Positions 44,443 through 54,113 of a stretch of DNA of 64,000 bases are shown piece after piece; the stretch's first letter is position 1; every line of letters starts with the position of its first letter. The position numbers were made by a program, and so were the translations under genes. The notes under the pieces are model-generated. The model ran no database searches. It was not told the origin of the DNA and saw only the letters and a program-made list of their open reading frames with translations. This DNA comes from Streptomyces sp. NBC_01197. Lineage in GTDB: Bacteria; Actinomycetota; Actinomycetes; Streptomycetales; Streptomycetaceae. The stretch spans positions 5,075,001 through 5,139,000 of the forward strand of contig NZ_CP108569.1 of the NCBI RefSeq assembly GCF_036010505.1, given 5' to 3'.

Positions 44443-46101
44443 ATGGCCACCACGCCCGCAGCACACCCGGACCGCACCCTTCTCATCACCGGCGGCACCG
44501 TCCACACCCTCACCCCGGCGGGCCGCGCCGAGGCCCTCGCGGTGCGCGGCGAGCGCATCGTGCACGCGGGCACGGCCGAGGAGTGCCGGGCCGCACTGGA
44601 CGGCCGTGTGGACGAGCGGCTGGACCTGGGCGGACGCCAACTGTTGCCCGGTTTCGTCGACGCGCACTGCCACCCGGTGATGTACGGACAGAACCTCGCC
44701 TGGGCCGACGTACGGCCCGAGACCGTCGCGGACATCGACGGGCTGGTCGCCGCGCTCCGCCGCCACGCGGAAGGGCTCCGGCCGGACGCCGCCCTGCGCG
44801 GCTTCGGCTACGAGCACCGCAGGCTGGCCGAGGGCCGCCACCCCACCTGCCATGACCTCGACCGGGTCGCCACCGACCGCGAGGTCTACGTGATGAACGC
44901 GTCCGGCCACGGTGGTGTCGTGAACACCTACACCCTGCGCAAGTACGGCATCACCGCAGGCACCCCCGACCCGCTCGGCGGCCGCATCGGCCGTACGCCC
45001 TCCGGCGAGCCCAACGGCGAACTGTGGGACGGCGCCTGCGATCTGCTGACCGGCCCCGACGGCGTGAAGATCACCAACCACGGCCCGAACTTCCACCTCG
45101 ACGACCCGGCCGACGTCATGCGCGGCCATCTGCTCCGCGCCCAGCAGACCTTCCTCGCCGCCGGGGTCACCACCATCGGCGACGCCCAGGCCTCCCGCCG
45201 CGAGCTCTCCACCTATCTGCGCGCCCGCGACGCGGGCGACCTGCGGATGCGCACCTCCGTCTATCTGACGTCGGCGCTGCTCGACACCGCCCTCGACCTC
45301 GGTCTCGGCAGCGAGCTCGGCGACGACCAGCTGCGGATCCAGGGCGTCAAGCTCTACGCGGACGGAACGCTGGGCGGCTGGACCGCGTACTTCCCCGAGG
45401 GCTATGCGGCCGACTGCTGCAACCACGGGCAGCTCTACCACGACCCCGCCGAGTACGCGGACCTGGTGCTGCGCGCCCACCGGGCCGGCTTCCAGACTGC
45501 GACCCACGCGCAGTCCCCGTACGCGATCGGCATGGTCCTGGACGCCGTCGAGAAGGCGCTCGCCGACACGCCCCGCGCGGACGCCCGGCACCGCGTCGAG
45601 CACTGCGGGCTGCCCACCGACGCCGAGATCGCCCGAATGCGGGAGCTGGGTGTGCACGGCGTGCTCCAGCCGCAGCACCACCTCCGTACCGGCGACGGCA
45701 CGCTCACCGCGATCGGCGAGATGGGCCACCGCTACAACCCGGCGGGCCTGCTCCAGTCGGCGGGCACGGAGTTCGCGTTCAGCTCGGATGCGCCCGTCGC
45801 GCCGCCCCGGCCGTTCGAGGCGGTCGCCGCCGCCGCGAGCCGGGAGACCGTGCTCGGTACCCGGCTCGGCACGCCGGAGATGCGGCTCGCCGTCGCGGAC
45901 GGCATCCGCGCGCACACGCTCGGCGGAGCGCGGGCGCTGCACCGCGAGAACGAGGTGGGCAGCCTGCGCGCCGGAGCGTTCGCCGACTTCGTCATCACGG
46001 CCGCCGACCCGTACGCGACCGACGACCTTGCCCAGCTCGCCACGGCCGGCGTCGACGAGACCTGGATCGGCGCCCGCCTGGTCTGGTCCGCCACGGCCTG
46101 A
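44443..46101 (+). CDS. YtcJ-like amidohydrolase (amidohydrolase 3 family)
   Basis: This 552-residue metal-dependent hydrolase has the opening LLITGGTVHTLTPAGRAEALAVRG, the metal motif GFVDAHCHP, internal His residues (NASGHGG, TATHAQSP, HRVEHCGL) and a closing FSSDAPVAPP with the catalytic Asp. Members hydrolyse amide or cyclic-amide bonds; substrates are usually unknown. The ATG at 44443 is chosen for the GGAG 7 bases upstream. It is followed after 140 bases by an NCS1 permease, suggesting uptake and hydrolysis of a nitrogen heterocycle or related amide (inference). Confidence 0.88.
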   Translation: MATTPAAHPDRTLLITGGTVHTLTPAGRAEALAVRGERIVHAGTAEECRAALDGRVDERLDLGGRQLLPGFVDAHCHPVMYGQNLAWADVRPETVADIDGLVAALRRHAEGLRPDAALRGFGYEHRRLAEGRHPTCHDLDRVATDREVYVMNASGHGGVVNTYTLRKYGITAGTPDPLGGRIGRTPSGEPNGELWDGACDLLTGPDGVKITNHGPNFHLDDPADVMRGHLLRAQQTFLAAGVTTIGDAQASRRELSTYLRARDAGDLRMRTSVYLTSALLDTALDLGLGSELGDDQLRIQGVKLYADGTLGGWTAYFPEGYAADCCNHGQLYHDPAEYADLVLRAHRAGFQTATHAQSPYAIGMVLDAVEKALADTPRADARHRVEHCGLPTDAEIARMRELGVHGVLQPQHHLRTGDGTLTAIGEMGHRYNPAGLLQSAGTEFAFSSDAPVAPPRPFEAVAAAASRETVLGTRLGTPEMRLAVADGIRAHTLGGARALHRENEVGSLRAGAFADFVITAADPYATDDLAQLATAGVDETWIGARLVWSATA

Positions 46102-46241
46102 CCGGCCTGGGTCCCTGCGTCGCACCTCTCCACGTCCGTACGTCCGCCGATCCGGCGCCCCACTGAACCCAGGCTGTTCACCGATTACGGCACACCCCGC
46201 CCGCCCTCACCGGCGACCGCCACCGTGAAGGAGCACCACCG

Positions 46242-47711
46242 ATGAGCACCACCGCACATCCGGACCGGCCAGGGGCCGACGCGGCCGAACGCACAGGCGG
46301 CGGCCCCGCGTCGGGCGCGGTCGAACAGCACGGCTACGACTTCATCCCCGAGTCCGAGCGCTATATGACCCCGCGCCAACTGGGCTTCTTCTGGGCCGGG
46401 ATCAACTCCTACCAGTTCTTCTTCGTGCTCGGCGCGGGTGCCATCGCCCTCGGCCTCTCCCTCGTCCAGGCCCTGGTCGCGGTGGTGGTCGGCAACGCGC
46501 TGTTCGGCCTGGTCGCGTACAGCTCGATCGCAGGACCGCGCGCCGGACTGCCCGCGCTCACGCTGAGCCGGGCGCCCTTCGGCGTGTTCGGCAACCGCGT
46601 CAACGCGCTGTTCACCTGGGCCATGTCGCTGGGCTTCAAGACGGTCAACGGCCTCCTCGGGGTCTTCGCCGTGCTCGCCCTCTTCGGCCGGCTCGGCTGG
46701 CACCACTCCGGCGCGCCCGGCAAGGTCCTGGCGACCCTGCTCGTGCTGGGTGCGGCCATCGTCATCGCGGTCACTGGCCACCGGCTGCTGGTGAAGGTCC
46801 AGCCGTACTTCGCGGTGGCGGTGGCCGTGGTCTTCGCGCTGCTGCTCTGCTTCACCATCGGCGGGGTGGACTGGAACTGGCAGCCGCCGCATCCGGCTTC
46901 GGGCGGCCACTGGCTCGCGCTGATCGTCTCCGCCGCCGCGCTGATCGCGTCCGGTTCGCTGTCGTACCTGGTGGTCTCGCCGGACTACGCCCGCTACCTC
47001 CCATCGGACACCCCGGTCCGCAAGGTCTTCCCGCGGGTACTGGGCGGCGGCGCGGGAATGGCCGTCTACCTGGGCATCGCGGGCGTCCTGATCGCGACCC
47101 GTACGGATCTCACCGACCCGGTGGCGGGCGTCCGGCCACTGGTGCCCAGCTGGCTGTACGTCCTCTACATCGCCGCCTGCTTCCTGGGCTCGATCTCCAA
47201 CAACGCCTCGGTGTTCTACTCGTCGGGGCTGGCCATCCAGGCCGTCGGCATCCCGCTCAAGCGCTGGCTCGCCACCGCCCTGGACGCCACCCTGGCGCTG
47301 GCCGCGGTGCTGCTGATCCTCTTCGTGTACGACTTCGAGACCGCGCTGAACGAGTTCCTCTCCCTGGTCAACGTCTGGGCGGGCCCGTTCGCCGCCGTCT
47401 GGATCGTGGACGGCATCCTGCGCCGCTGGCACTACGACCAGCACGACATCCACACCAGCGACCGGAGCAGCCGCTACTGGGGTATCGGCGGTATCAACGT
47501 CCAGGGTCTGATCGCGCTCGCCTGCGGCATGGCCACCGGCCTGCTCACCATCAACTCGCCCCTCCTGCCCAGCTGGCTGAGCGGCCGGCTGGGCGGCGCC
47601 GACCTCTCCTGGTTCCTGCCGATCGTGGTCTCGGGGGCGGCCTATCTGCTGCTGGCGGGGCGGCGGGTGCGCGGGGAGCGGGAGAGGGACGGGCTGGTGA
47701 GCCGCCCGTAA
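46242..47711 (+). CDS. NCS1-family nucleobase/cytosine permease-like transporter
   Basis: This 489-residue transporter has about 12 hydrophobic segments and NCS1 patterns: RYMTPRQLGFFWAGIN near the N-terminus, GPRAGLPALTLSRAPFG, and SPDYARYLP in the middle. NCS1 carriers import purines, pyrimidines, hydantoins or related compounds with Na+ or H+. AAGGAG precedes the ATG. With the upstream amidohydrolase and Lrp/AsnC regulator it makes a small uptake-and-hydrolysis unit. Substrate not readable. Confidence 0.88.
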   Translation: MSTTAHPDRPGADAAERTGGGPASGAVEQHGYDFIPESERYMTPRQLGFFWAGINSYQFFFVLGAGAIALGLSLVQALVAVVVGNALFGLVAYSSIAGPRAGLPALTLSRAPFGVFGNRVNALFTWAMSLGFKTVNGLLGVFAVLALFGRLGWHHSGAPGKVLATLLVLGAAIVIAVTGHRLLVKVQPYFAVAVAVVFALLLCFTIGGVDWNWQPPHPASGGHWLALIVSAAALIASGSLSYLVVSPDYARYLPSDTPVRKVFPRVLGGGAGMAVYLGIAGVLIATRTDLTDPVAGVRPLVPSWLYVLYIAACFLGSISNNASVFYSSGLAIQAVGIPLKRWLATALDATLALAAVLLILFVYDFETALNEFLSLVNVWAGPFAAVWIVDGILRRWHYDQHDIHTSDRSSRYWGIGGINVQGLIALACGMATGLLTINSPLLPSWLSGRLGGADLSWFLPIVVSGAAYLLLAGRRVRGERERDGLVSRP

Positions 47712-47887
47712 CGGGAGAGCTGCTCGAAGGCGCACCTTCGGGGGCTTGTGGGCCCCGGCAACGCATCGGCGACAAAGTATTTCGGTATCCGATGTAATCT
47801 TCTTCTGTGGGACGAACCCCGGCGACGGCTCCTGCCGTCGTGTTCGCGGGGACGCGGCCCGGCACCCGGCGTGCGAGTGGAGGAGAC

Positions 47888-49339
47888 GTGAGCAGGCGCA
47901 TGGCCCTTACCGGTGGACGGCACCCTTCGTGGATGGGCGTCCTCCTGCGGGAGCGTGCCCGGCCGGAGCGGATCCGGCTGCGGCCGGGCGCCTGGTGGCT
48001 CGCGGTGGGCACGGTGTGCTTCGGGGCCTTCATGGGGCAGCTGGACGCGAGCATCGTGACGCTGACGTACGGCAGTGTGCGCACGGAGTTCCACGCGTCG
48101 CTGGCGGCCGTCGAGTGGGTGTCCCTCGCCTACCTGCTCACGCTGGTGGCCCTGCTGGTGCCGATCGGCCGGCTGTCGGACGCGCACGGGCGCAAGCTGT
48201 TCTACCTCTACGGTTTCGTGGTCTTCACCGCGGCCTCGGCCGCCTGCGGTCTCGCCCCCTCGCTGGCGACACTGGTGGCCTTCCGGGTGGTGCAGGCGGC
48301 GGGCGCCGCGATGATGCAGGCCAACAGCGTCGCGCTGGTGGCCACCAGCGCGCCGCGGGAACGGATGCGGACCGCGCTGGGCGTGCAGGCCGCCGCCCAG
48401 GCCCTCGGCCTCACGCTGGGGCCGACGGTCGGGGGCGCGCTGGTGGCGACGCTCGGCTGGCGCTGGGTCTTCGGCATCAATGTGCCGATCGGGCTGTTCG
48501 CGCTGGTCGCGGGTCACTATCTGCTGCCGAGGACGCGCAGCCGACTGCGGTCGGAGGGCTTCGACCGGGCAGGCCTGGCGCTGCTCGTCGTGGCGACGAC
48601 CAGCGGGCTGCTCGGGGTCTCGGCCGCGTCCGGACTGCCGGTACCCGGCTGGGGTGTCGCCGCGCTGTTCGTGCTGGCCGCAGGGGCCGGCTGGGCGTTC
48701 GCGGTGCGCCAGCGGGTGGCCGCCGTGCCGCTGCTCGACCTGGCGCTGCTGCGGGTGCGGGCGGTGTCGTCCGGGCTGATCGGGGCGCTCTGCGGCTACC
48801 TGGTGCTCTTCGGCCCCCTGGTGCTGGTCCCGGTCGTGCTGACGGGCAGCGGCTCGTCGGAGCTGACGGCGGGGCTGGTGCTGACCGCGCTCCCGGTCGG
48901 CTTCGCGGTCGCCGCCACGGCAGCGGACAGGGCCCTGCCCGCGGCGCTGGGCGACCGGGGCCGCTGTGTACTGGGCGCGCTGATCTGTGTGGCGGCGCTG
49001 GTGGCGGTGGTCCTGGCACCGCTGACTCCCGGACCGCTGACGCTGCTTCTCGCGGTGCTCGGGCTGGGGCTGGGCATCTTCACCCCGGCCAATAACACGC
49101 TGATCATGGGGGCGATCCCGGCGCGTTCGTCGGGCACCGGCGGCGGACTGGTCAACATGGCCCGTGGCCTGGGTACGGCCCTGGGCGTCGCGCTGGTGGC
49201 CCTGGCCCTGCATCTCGCCCCGGCGCACGGAGTGCCGGACGGCCCGCGCTGGGCCGTACTGGTCCTGCTCATGGCGGCGCTGGTGGCGGTGTACGCGGCG
49301 GGTTCGGGGCCCCGGGCGGGGGCTCGGTCGCGTACGTGA
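47888..49339 (+). CDS. MFS transporter, DHA2-type drug exporter
   Basis: This 483-residue protein has about 12-14 membrane segments with the major-facilitator motifs [13 protein letters not shown] (motif D1-like), [10 protein letters not shown] (motif A) and [21 protein letters not shown] (motif C), as in DHA2 multidrug exporters. The GTG at 47888 follows GGAGGAG closely; an ATG at 47900 is an alternative. No regulator or target cluster is adjacent, so the exported compound is unknown. Confidence 0.85.
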   Translation: MSRRMALTGGRHPSWMGVLLRERARPERIRLRPGAWWLAVGTVCFGAFMGQLDASIVTLTYGSVRTEFHASLAAVEWVSLAYLLTLVALLVPIGRLSDAHGRKLFYLYGFVVFTAASAACGLAPSLATLVAFRVVQAAGAAMMQANSVALVATSAPRERMRTALGVQAAAQALGLTLGPTVGGALVATLGWRWVFGINVPIGLFALVAGHYLLPRTRSRLRSEGFDRAGLALLVVATTSGLLGVSAASGLPVPGWGVAALFVLAAGAGWAFAVRQRVAAVPLLDLALLRVRAVSSGLIGALCGYLVLFGPLVLVPVVLTGSGSSELTAGLVLTALPVGFAVAATAADRALPAALGDRGRCVLGALICVAALVAVVLAPLTPGPLTLLLAVLGLGLGIFTPANNTLIMGAIPARSSGTGGGLVNMARGLGTALGVALVALALHLAPAHGVPDGPRWAVLVLLMAALVAVYAAGSGPRAGARSRT

Positions 49340-49418
49340 TCAGTCGCGTACGTAAGCGGGGACTCGGCCGGGGCAGGGCTGGGTACGGCTGGTGGTGTGC
49401 GCGTCACTGGTGCGTGCG

Positions 49419-50474
<1,056 letters not shown>

Positions 50475-50721
50475 CGGCGGGACCGCTCTCGACGTGAGGT
50501 TGCCGACCGGGGCCGGGGGAACCCGAGCGAGATTACCTCGGAGACCGAAACTTCCGCCTGTGGCCCCTGCGGTCGGGGGCCGTGACCCCCTGCGAGCGCG
50601 GGCTGTGCAGCTGCGGCGCCTGCCTCCGCAGCGGGTGTCCGCGTGGCCGTTGTTGCTGCCGCTGCTGCCGCTGTGGCCCCGAGCCTGTGACCCCGGTGCT
50701 GGGGGTCAGTAAAGTTCGCGT

Positions 50722-51210
50722 ATGCCGCCCCAGCCCCGATCCGGGACCCGTAAGCCGTCGGACGACCACACGTCCGACGCGCGACTGCTCACCGAGGCCG
50801 TCACGCGCCTGCGCCGTTCGCTGCGGGCGTCGATCCGCACCGACTACCCGTGGGAGACCCTGCCCATGGCCCAGGTGGAACTGCTCCAGGTCCTCGCGGA
50901 ACACTCCCCGGCCCGCATCAGCGACCTGGCCACCCGCCAGCATCTGGCGGCCAGCACGGTATCGGGCCTGATCGGGCAGATGATCACGGCCGGTCTGGTG
51001 ACCCGCGATGTCGACTCGGCCGACCGACGGGCCTCCGTCGTCGTCCTCACCGACGCGGGCCGCGCCCAGCTCACCGCCTGGGCTCAGGCGCACGAACGCC
51101 GCCTGGGCGCCGCGCTCGCGGCCCTGGGCGACGCGGACCGCGACACGGTCCGGGCGGCCCTGCCGGCCCTGCTCCGGATCGCGGAACACCTGGACGACTC
51201 CGGGGAGTGA
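50722..51210 (+). CDS. MarR-family transcriptional regulator
   Basis: This 162-residue protein has the MarR winged helix: ISDLATRQHLAASTVSGLIGQM as the recognition region and DVDSADRRASVVVLTDAG as the wing. Flanking helices would make the dimer. No strong ribosome site is seen. The nearest possible target is the small unknown gene to the right, which is convergent, or an unlinked gene. Ligand unknown. Confidence 0.87.
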   Translation: MPPQPRSGTRKPSDDHTSDARLLTEAVTRLRRSLRASIRTDYPWETLPMAQVELLQVLAEHSPARISDLATRQHLAASTVSGLIGQMITAGLVTRDVDSADRRASVVVLTDAGRAQLTAWAQAHERRLGAALAALGDADRDTVRAALPALLRIAEHLDDSGE

Positions 51211-51246
51211 CCGTGGCAGCCCCGCCCGGCAGGCTCATTTTGCTGC

Positions 51247-51534
51247 TCAGTTGGAGTTCGCGCCGTTGATGCGACGGCCGTCGAGGTAGGTCGTGACGCG
51301 GTAGGCGTAGCCGCCAGGGGTGAGGTAGAGGGCGTGATTGGTCGCCCCGCGAGGGTCCCCAGGGGGCACGTCCACCCAGCCGATGAGGACGGACCGGGGG
51401 GTCGGCACCCTGACCTCGGCGAGCTCCGCTATCACCTTGGGGTCGAGCGGCACGGTGTGCAGCTCAAGCGGCCCGCCGCTCGCCCACAGTTCGCCGGACT
51501 CCGTCTGGGTACGCGTTGACGTTGCAGTGCTCAT
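51247..51534 (-). CDS. Unknown small protein (95 residues)
   Basis: I do not recognise this protein. It is 95 residues with no signal peptide or membrane segment. The C-terminal half (SVLIGWVDVPPGDPRGATNH, then YLTPGGYAYRVTTYLDGRR) suggests a small beta-rich fold. The ATG at 51534 has GGAG 6 bases upstream and third positions are GC-rich, which supports real coding. It is convergent with the MarR gene and preceded by a long gene-free stretch. Confidence 0.6.
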   Translation of the reverse strand: MSTATSTRTQTESGELWASGGPLELHTVPLDPKVIAELAEVRVPTPRSVLIGWVDVPPGDPRGATNHALYLTPGGYAYRVTTYLDGRRINGANSN

Positions 51535-52101
51535 GACTTCTCCTGCCGATCGGTTGGATTCCCGGGGCTCGGGCTCGGGGCACGATCCGGCGCCGGAAGC
51601 TCCAGGCTTGTGAGGGCTCTTATGAGGGCTCGTCCCGTACATGACCGATCGTCACCGGCTGATGACGGCCGAATCCATGCTGTGACTTTAGGTGTACTCA
51701 ACGTGATCGTGGTGTCACGAAGGCTCGAATGGCTCATTCCCCGTGCTGAAGTGGCGCTTCACGACGGCTCCTTCGGGTGGCCTTCCGGCACCGTGTGTGC
51801 CGATGGGTTCCACCCTGCCGGAGGCATCCTGAAGCTGACCTGAAGCATCCTGAAGGCGCCTTCAGGTTCGGCCCGTTGAGCGCGGGTGCCGTTGCCGACC
51901 GCGGTGGGCGAGGGAAGGCTCGCTCTCCGGACTCCGACGCCGTCACGACAGCCGGACGGCGTCGGACCCTCCCCGTGACCTGGGGAGGTTTCGGGCGCTT
52001 ATGTGCTCGCTACAGGGCTCTCGCTACGGTGCCATCACCAGCGACCCGGACCAGCGAAAAGGCCCTCCCGGTGGGAGGGCCCGGCCGCTGTGCGGCGAGA
52101 G
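51535..52101. other. 567-base gene-free region with phased repeats and an 18-base palindrome
   Basis: No credible gene is present. CTGAAG recurs at 51829, 51840 and 51850, about one helical turn apart. GCATCCTGAAG is repeated exactly at 51824-51834 and 51845-51855. CCTGAAGGCGCCTTCAGG at 51849-51866 is a perfect 18-base palindrome. The arrangement looks like a regulatory array, but no adjacent start is an obvious target; the small protein gene at 51534 points away from it. Confidence 0.55.
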
Positions 52102-52174
52102 TGCCCCCGGCAGGACTCGAACCTGCGGCCAAGCGCTTAGAAGGCGCCTGCTCTATCCACTGAGCTACGGGGGC
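52102..52174 (-). tRNA. tRNA-Arg (anticodon TCT)
   Basis: Read on the minus strand, the sequence folds as a complete cloverleaf: acceptor GCCCCCG/CGGGGGC (7 pairs), D stem GCTC/GAGC, anticodon stem GGCGC/GCGCT with loop CTTCTAA, T stem GCAGG/CCTGC with loop TTCGAGT, and discriminator A. The anticodon TCT reads the rare arginine codons AGA/AGG. CCA is not encoded. No integrated element is seen at its 3' end. Confidence 0.95.
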
Positions 52175-52505
52175 CGGATCGTGGCCTCGGCGGCCTGGAG
52201 CCCCGGTTGTACGGGTGCGCGACCTTGCCAGGGACCAGGATAGGGCTCCATTCACCTGCTCCCCGTTGCTTCACCTCCGTGGCACGATGTGGAGGTTCAG
52301 TGAAGCGAACTGATAATCGCAGGCGGGTGCGGATCTCGCACCGCTTTTGGCTCCTCGGGTCCCGGGTGTTGTGCAGTCGTTATGCCTGCGTCCCACTCGT
52401 CCCGAGTGGTCCGGGTGTCCGAACGGCCCTGATCGCCCACTATTGGCCCGCACAAGGGCCTATACGCTTCAAAAAGCCAATGAAATTGGGCATTCTTCGC
52501 ATGTG
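52175..52505. other. 331-base leader of the dynamin operon with a short leader reading frame
   Basis: No normal gene is present. CCACTCG (52393-52399) and CGAGTGG (52403-52409) form a small hairpin. A nine-codon frame plus stop, coding MKLGILRMW, runs 52480-52509; its stop overlaps the GTG chosen for the dynamin gene. That gene lacks a clear ribosome site of its own, so coupling through the leader is possible. No firm promoter could be assigned. Confidence 0.4.
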
Positions 52506-54113
52506 GTGACCTTGGATGTACGGCCTCAGCTGATTGACGCACTCTCCGCCCTGCGTGACCGAGTCGCCGCCGTGCGCCTTCCGCTCCCGTTGCCAGGCGC
52601 ACCGCGCGCCCGCCGGACGCGGACCGAGCTGCTCGCGCAGCTCGACGACTACCTGGTGCCCCGGCTCAGAGCTCCGGAAGCACCCCTGCTCGCCGTGATC
52701 GGCGGGTCGACCGGCGCGGGGAAGTCCACGCTCGTCAACTCGCTGGTCGGCCGCCGGGTCAGCGAGGCCGGAGTGCTGCGGCCCACCACCCGGACGCCGG
52801 TCCTGGTCTGCCATCCCGACGACCACCACTGGTTCGCCGGGCTGCGCGTGCTGCCGCGCCTCACCCGCGTATGGCTTCCGCAGCAGGACGACACCGGCGA
52901 CGACGGCACCCCGGAGCCGCACGGGGCCACCAGCGGTGCGCTGCGGGTCGAAGTGGCGGCGAACCTGCCGCGCGGGCTCGCACTGCTCGACGCACCCGAC
53001 ATCGACTCGCTCGTCGCGGGCAACCGGGCACTGGCCGCCGAGTTGATCTGCGCCGCCGACGTGTGGGTCATGGTGACCACCGCGTCCCGGTACGCCGACG
53101 CGGTGCCCTGGCATCTGCTGCGTACCGCGAAGGAGTACGACGCGACGCTCGTCACCGTGCTCGACCGGGTGCCCCACCAGGTCGTCGGCGAGGTGTCGCG
53201 GCAGTACGGCGCGCTGCTCACCCGGGCCGGGCTCGGGGACGCGCCGCGCTTCACGATCCCCGAACTGCCCGAGTCCGCCGGCGGCGGCAGCGGACTGCTG
53301 CCCACCACCGCCGTGGCACCGCTGCGCGCATGGCTGACCCAGCACGTGCAGGACCCCGCGACCAGACAGCAGTCGGTCGACCGTACGGCGCGCGGGGTCA
53401 TCGATTCGCTCGGTGCGCGGATGCCCGAACTGGCCGCTGCCGTCGCCATGCAGTACTCCGCCGCGGTACGGCTCACCGGCACCGTCGTGGAGGCGTACGG
53501 GAGCGAGGGCAAGCGTGTACGGGCGCGTCTCAGGGCGGGCGCGGTGCTGGCCGGGGACGCCAGGACCCGTTGGCGCGGCTATCCGCTGGACAGCTCGTCG
53601 GGCGAACTGCTCGACGCGCTGTCGGACAGCCTCGCCGTGCTGCTCCAGTGCGCGGTGGCCGCCGCCGACGAACGGGTCCGCGAGAGCTGGGGGCGCGAGC
53701 CCGCGGCGGCCGGTCTTGAGGCGGAGGCGGGGGAGGCGGGCGAGCGGGTCGGCCTCGCCGTGCGGCGCTGGCGCCGTGTCCTGGAGGAGCTGGCCGAGGA
53801 AGAGGTGCGGGAGCTGGAGCGCTCGGCCGCGCCGGAACCCGAGGCGGTCGCCGCGCTGCTGGCCGCCGCACTGCTGGGCGGGCGCCGGACGCGCAAGGCG
53901 GGGGAGCGGCTGGCCGAACGGATCGGCGCGCAGGGGGCGCTGAGGCTGCGCGACAAGGGCGCCGAGCTGGTCAGCACATATATCGACGACGTGCTCGGCG
54001 CGGAGCGCGACCGCCGGCTCGCACCGCTGGACGCCCTCGACGTGGGTCCCGAGTCGCAGGCCGAACTGATCGCCGCGCTGTCCGTACTACAGAAGGAGAA
54101 GTGCCTGCGATGA
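52506..54113 (+). CDS. dynA: Dynamin-like GTPase DynA (sporulation septation)
   Basis: This 535-residue GTPase has a P-loop GSTGAGKST at residues 67-75, a switch-like [10 protein letters not shown] and a DAPDIDS G3 motif, then a long helical region. It precedes a second dynamin and an SSB gene, the arrangement of the Streptomyces dynAB locus, whose products stabilise FtsZ rings in sporulation septa. The start is uncertain: GTG at 52506 (or 52503) begins [13 protein letters not shown], without a good ribosome site. Its stop overlaps the dynB start (ATGA). The DynA name rests on gene order and motifs. Confidence 0.8.
   Translation: MTLDVRPQLIDALSALRDRVAAVRLPLPLPGAPRARRTRTELLAQLDDYLVPRLRAPEAPLLAVIGGSTGAGKSTLVNSLVGRRVSEAGVLRPTTRTPVLVCHPDDHHWFAGLRVLPRLTRVWLPQQDDTGDDGTPEPHGATSGALRVEVAANLPRGLALLDAPDIDSLVAGNRALAAELICAADVWVMVTTASRYADAVPWHLLRTAKEYDATLVTVLDRVPHQVVGEVSRQYGALLTRAGLGDAPRFTIPELPESAGGGSGLLPTTAVAPLRAWLTQHVQDPATRQQSVDRTARGVIDSLGARMPELAAAVAMQYSAAVRLTGTVVEAYGSEGKRVRARLRAGAVLAGDARTRWRGYPLDSSSGELLDALSDSLAVLLQCAVAAADERVRESWGREPAAAGLEAEAGEAGERVGLAVRRWRRVLEELAEEEVRELERSAAPEPEAVAALLAAALLGGRRTRKAGERLAERIGAQGALRLRDKGAELVSTYIDDVLGAERDRRLAPLDALDVGPESQAELIAALSVLQKEKCLR

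Noticed and set aside
47782..47792. TCGG-TAT-CCGA as an operator for the MFS gene
   Set aside because: Arms of four bases are too short to stand out from chance.
51777..52163. A 128-codon plus-strand frame before and over the tRNA
   Set aside because: It runs through the tRNA on the opposite strand and has a mixed, motif-free translation.
52102..52174. tRNA-Arg as an attachment site for an integrated element
   Set aside because: No integrase, no second copy of the tRNA 3' end and no foreign gene block next to it.
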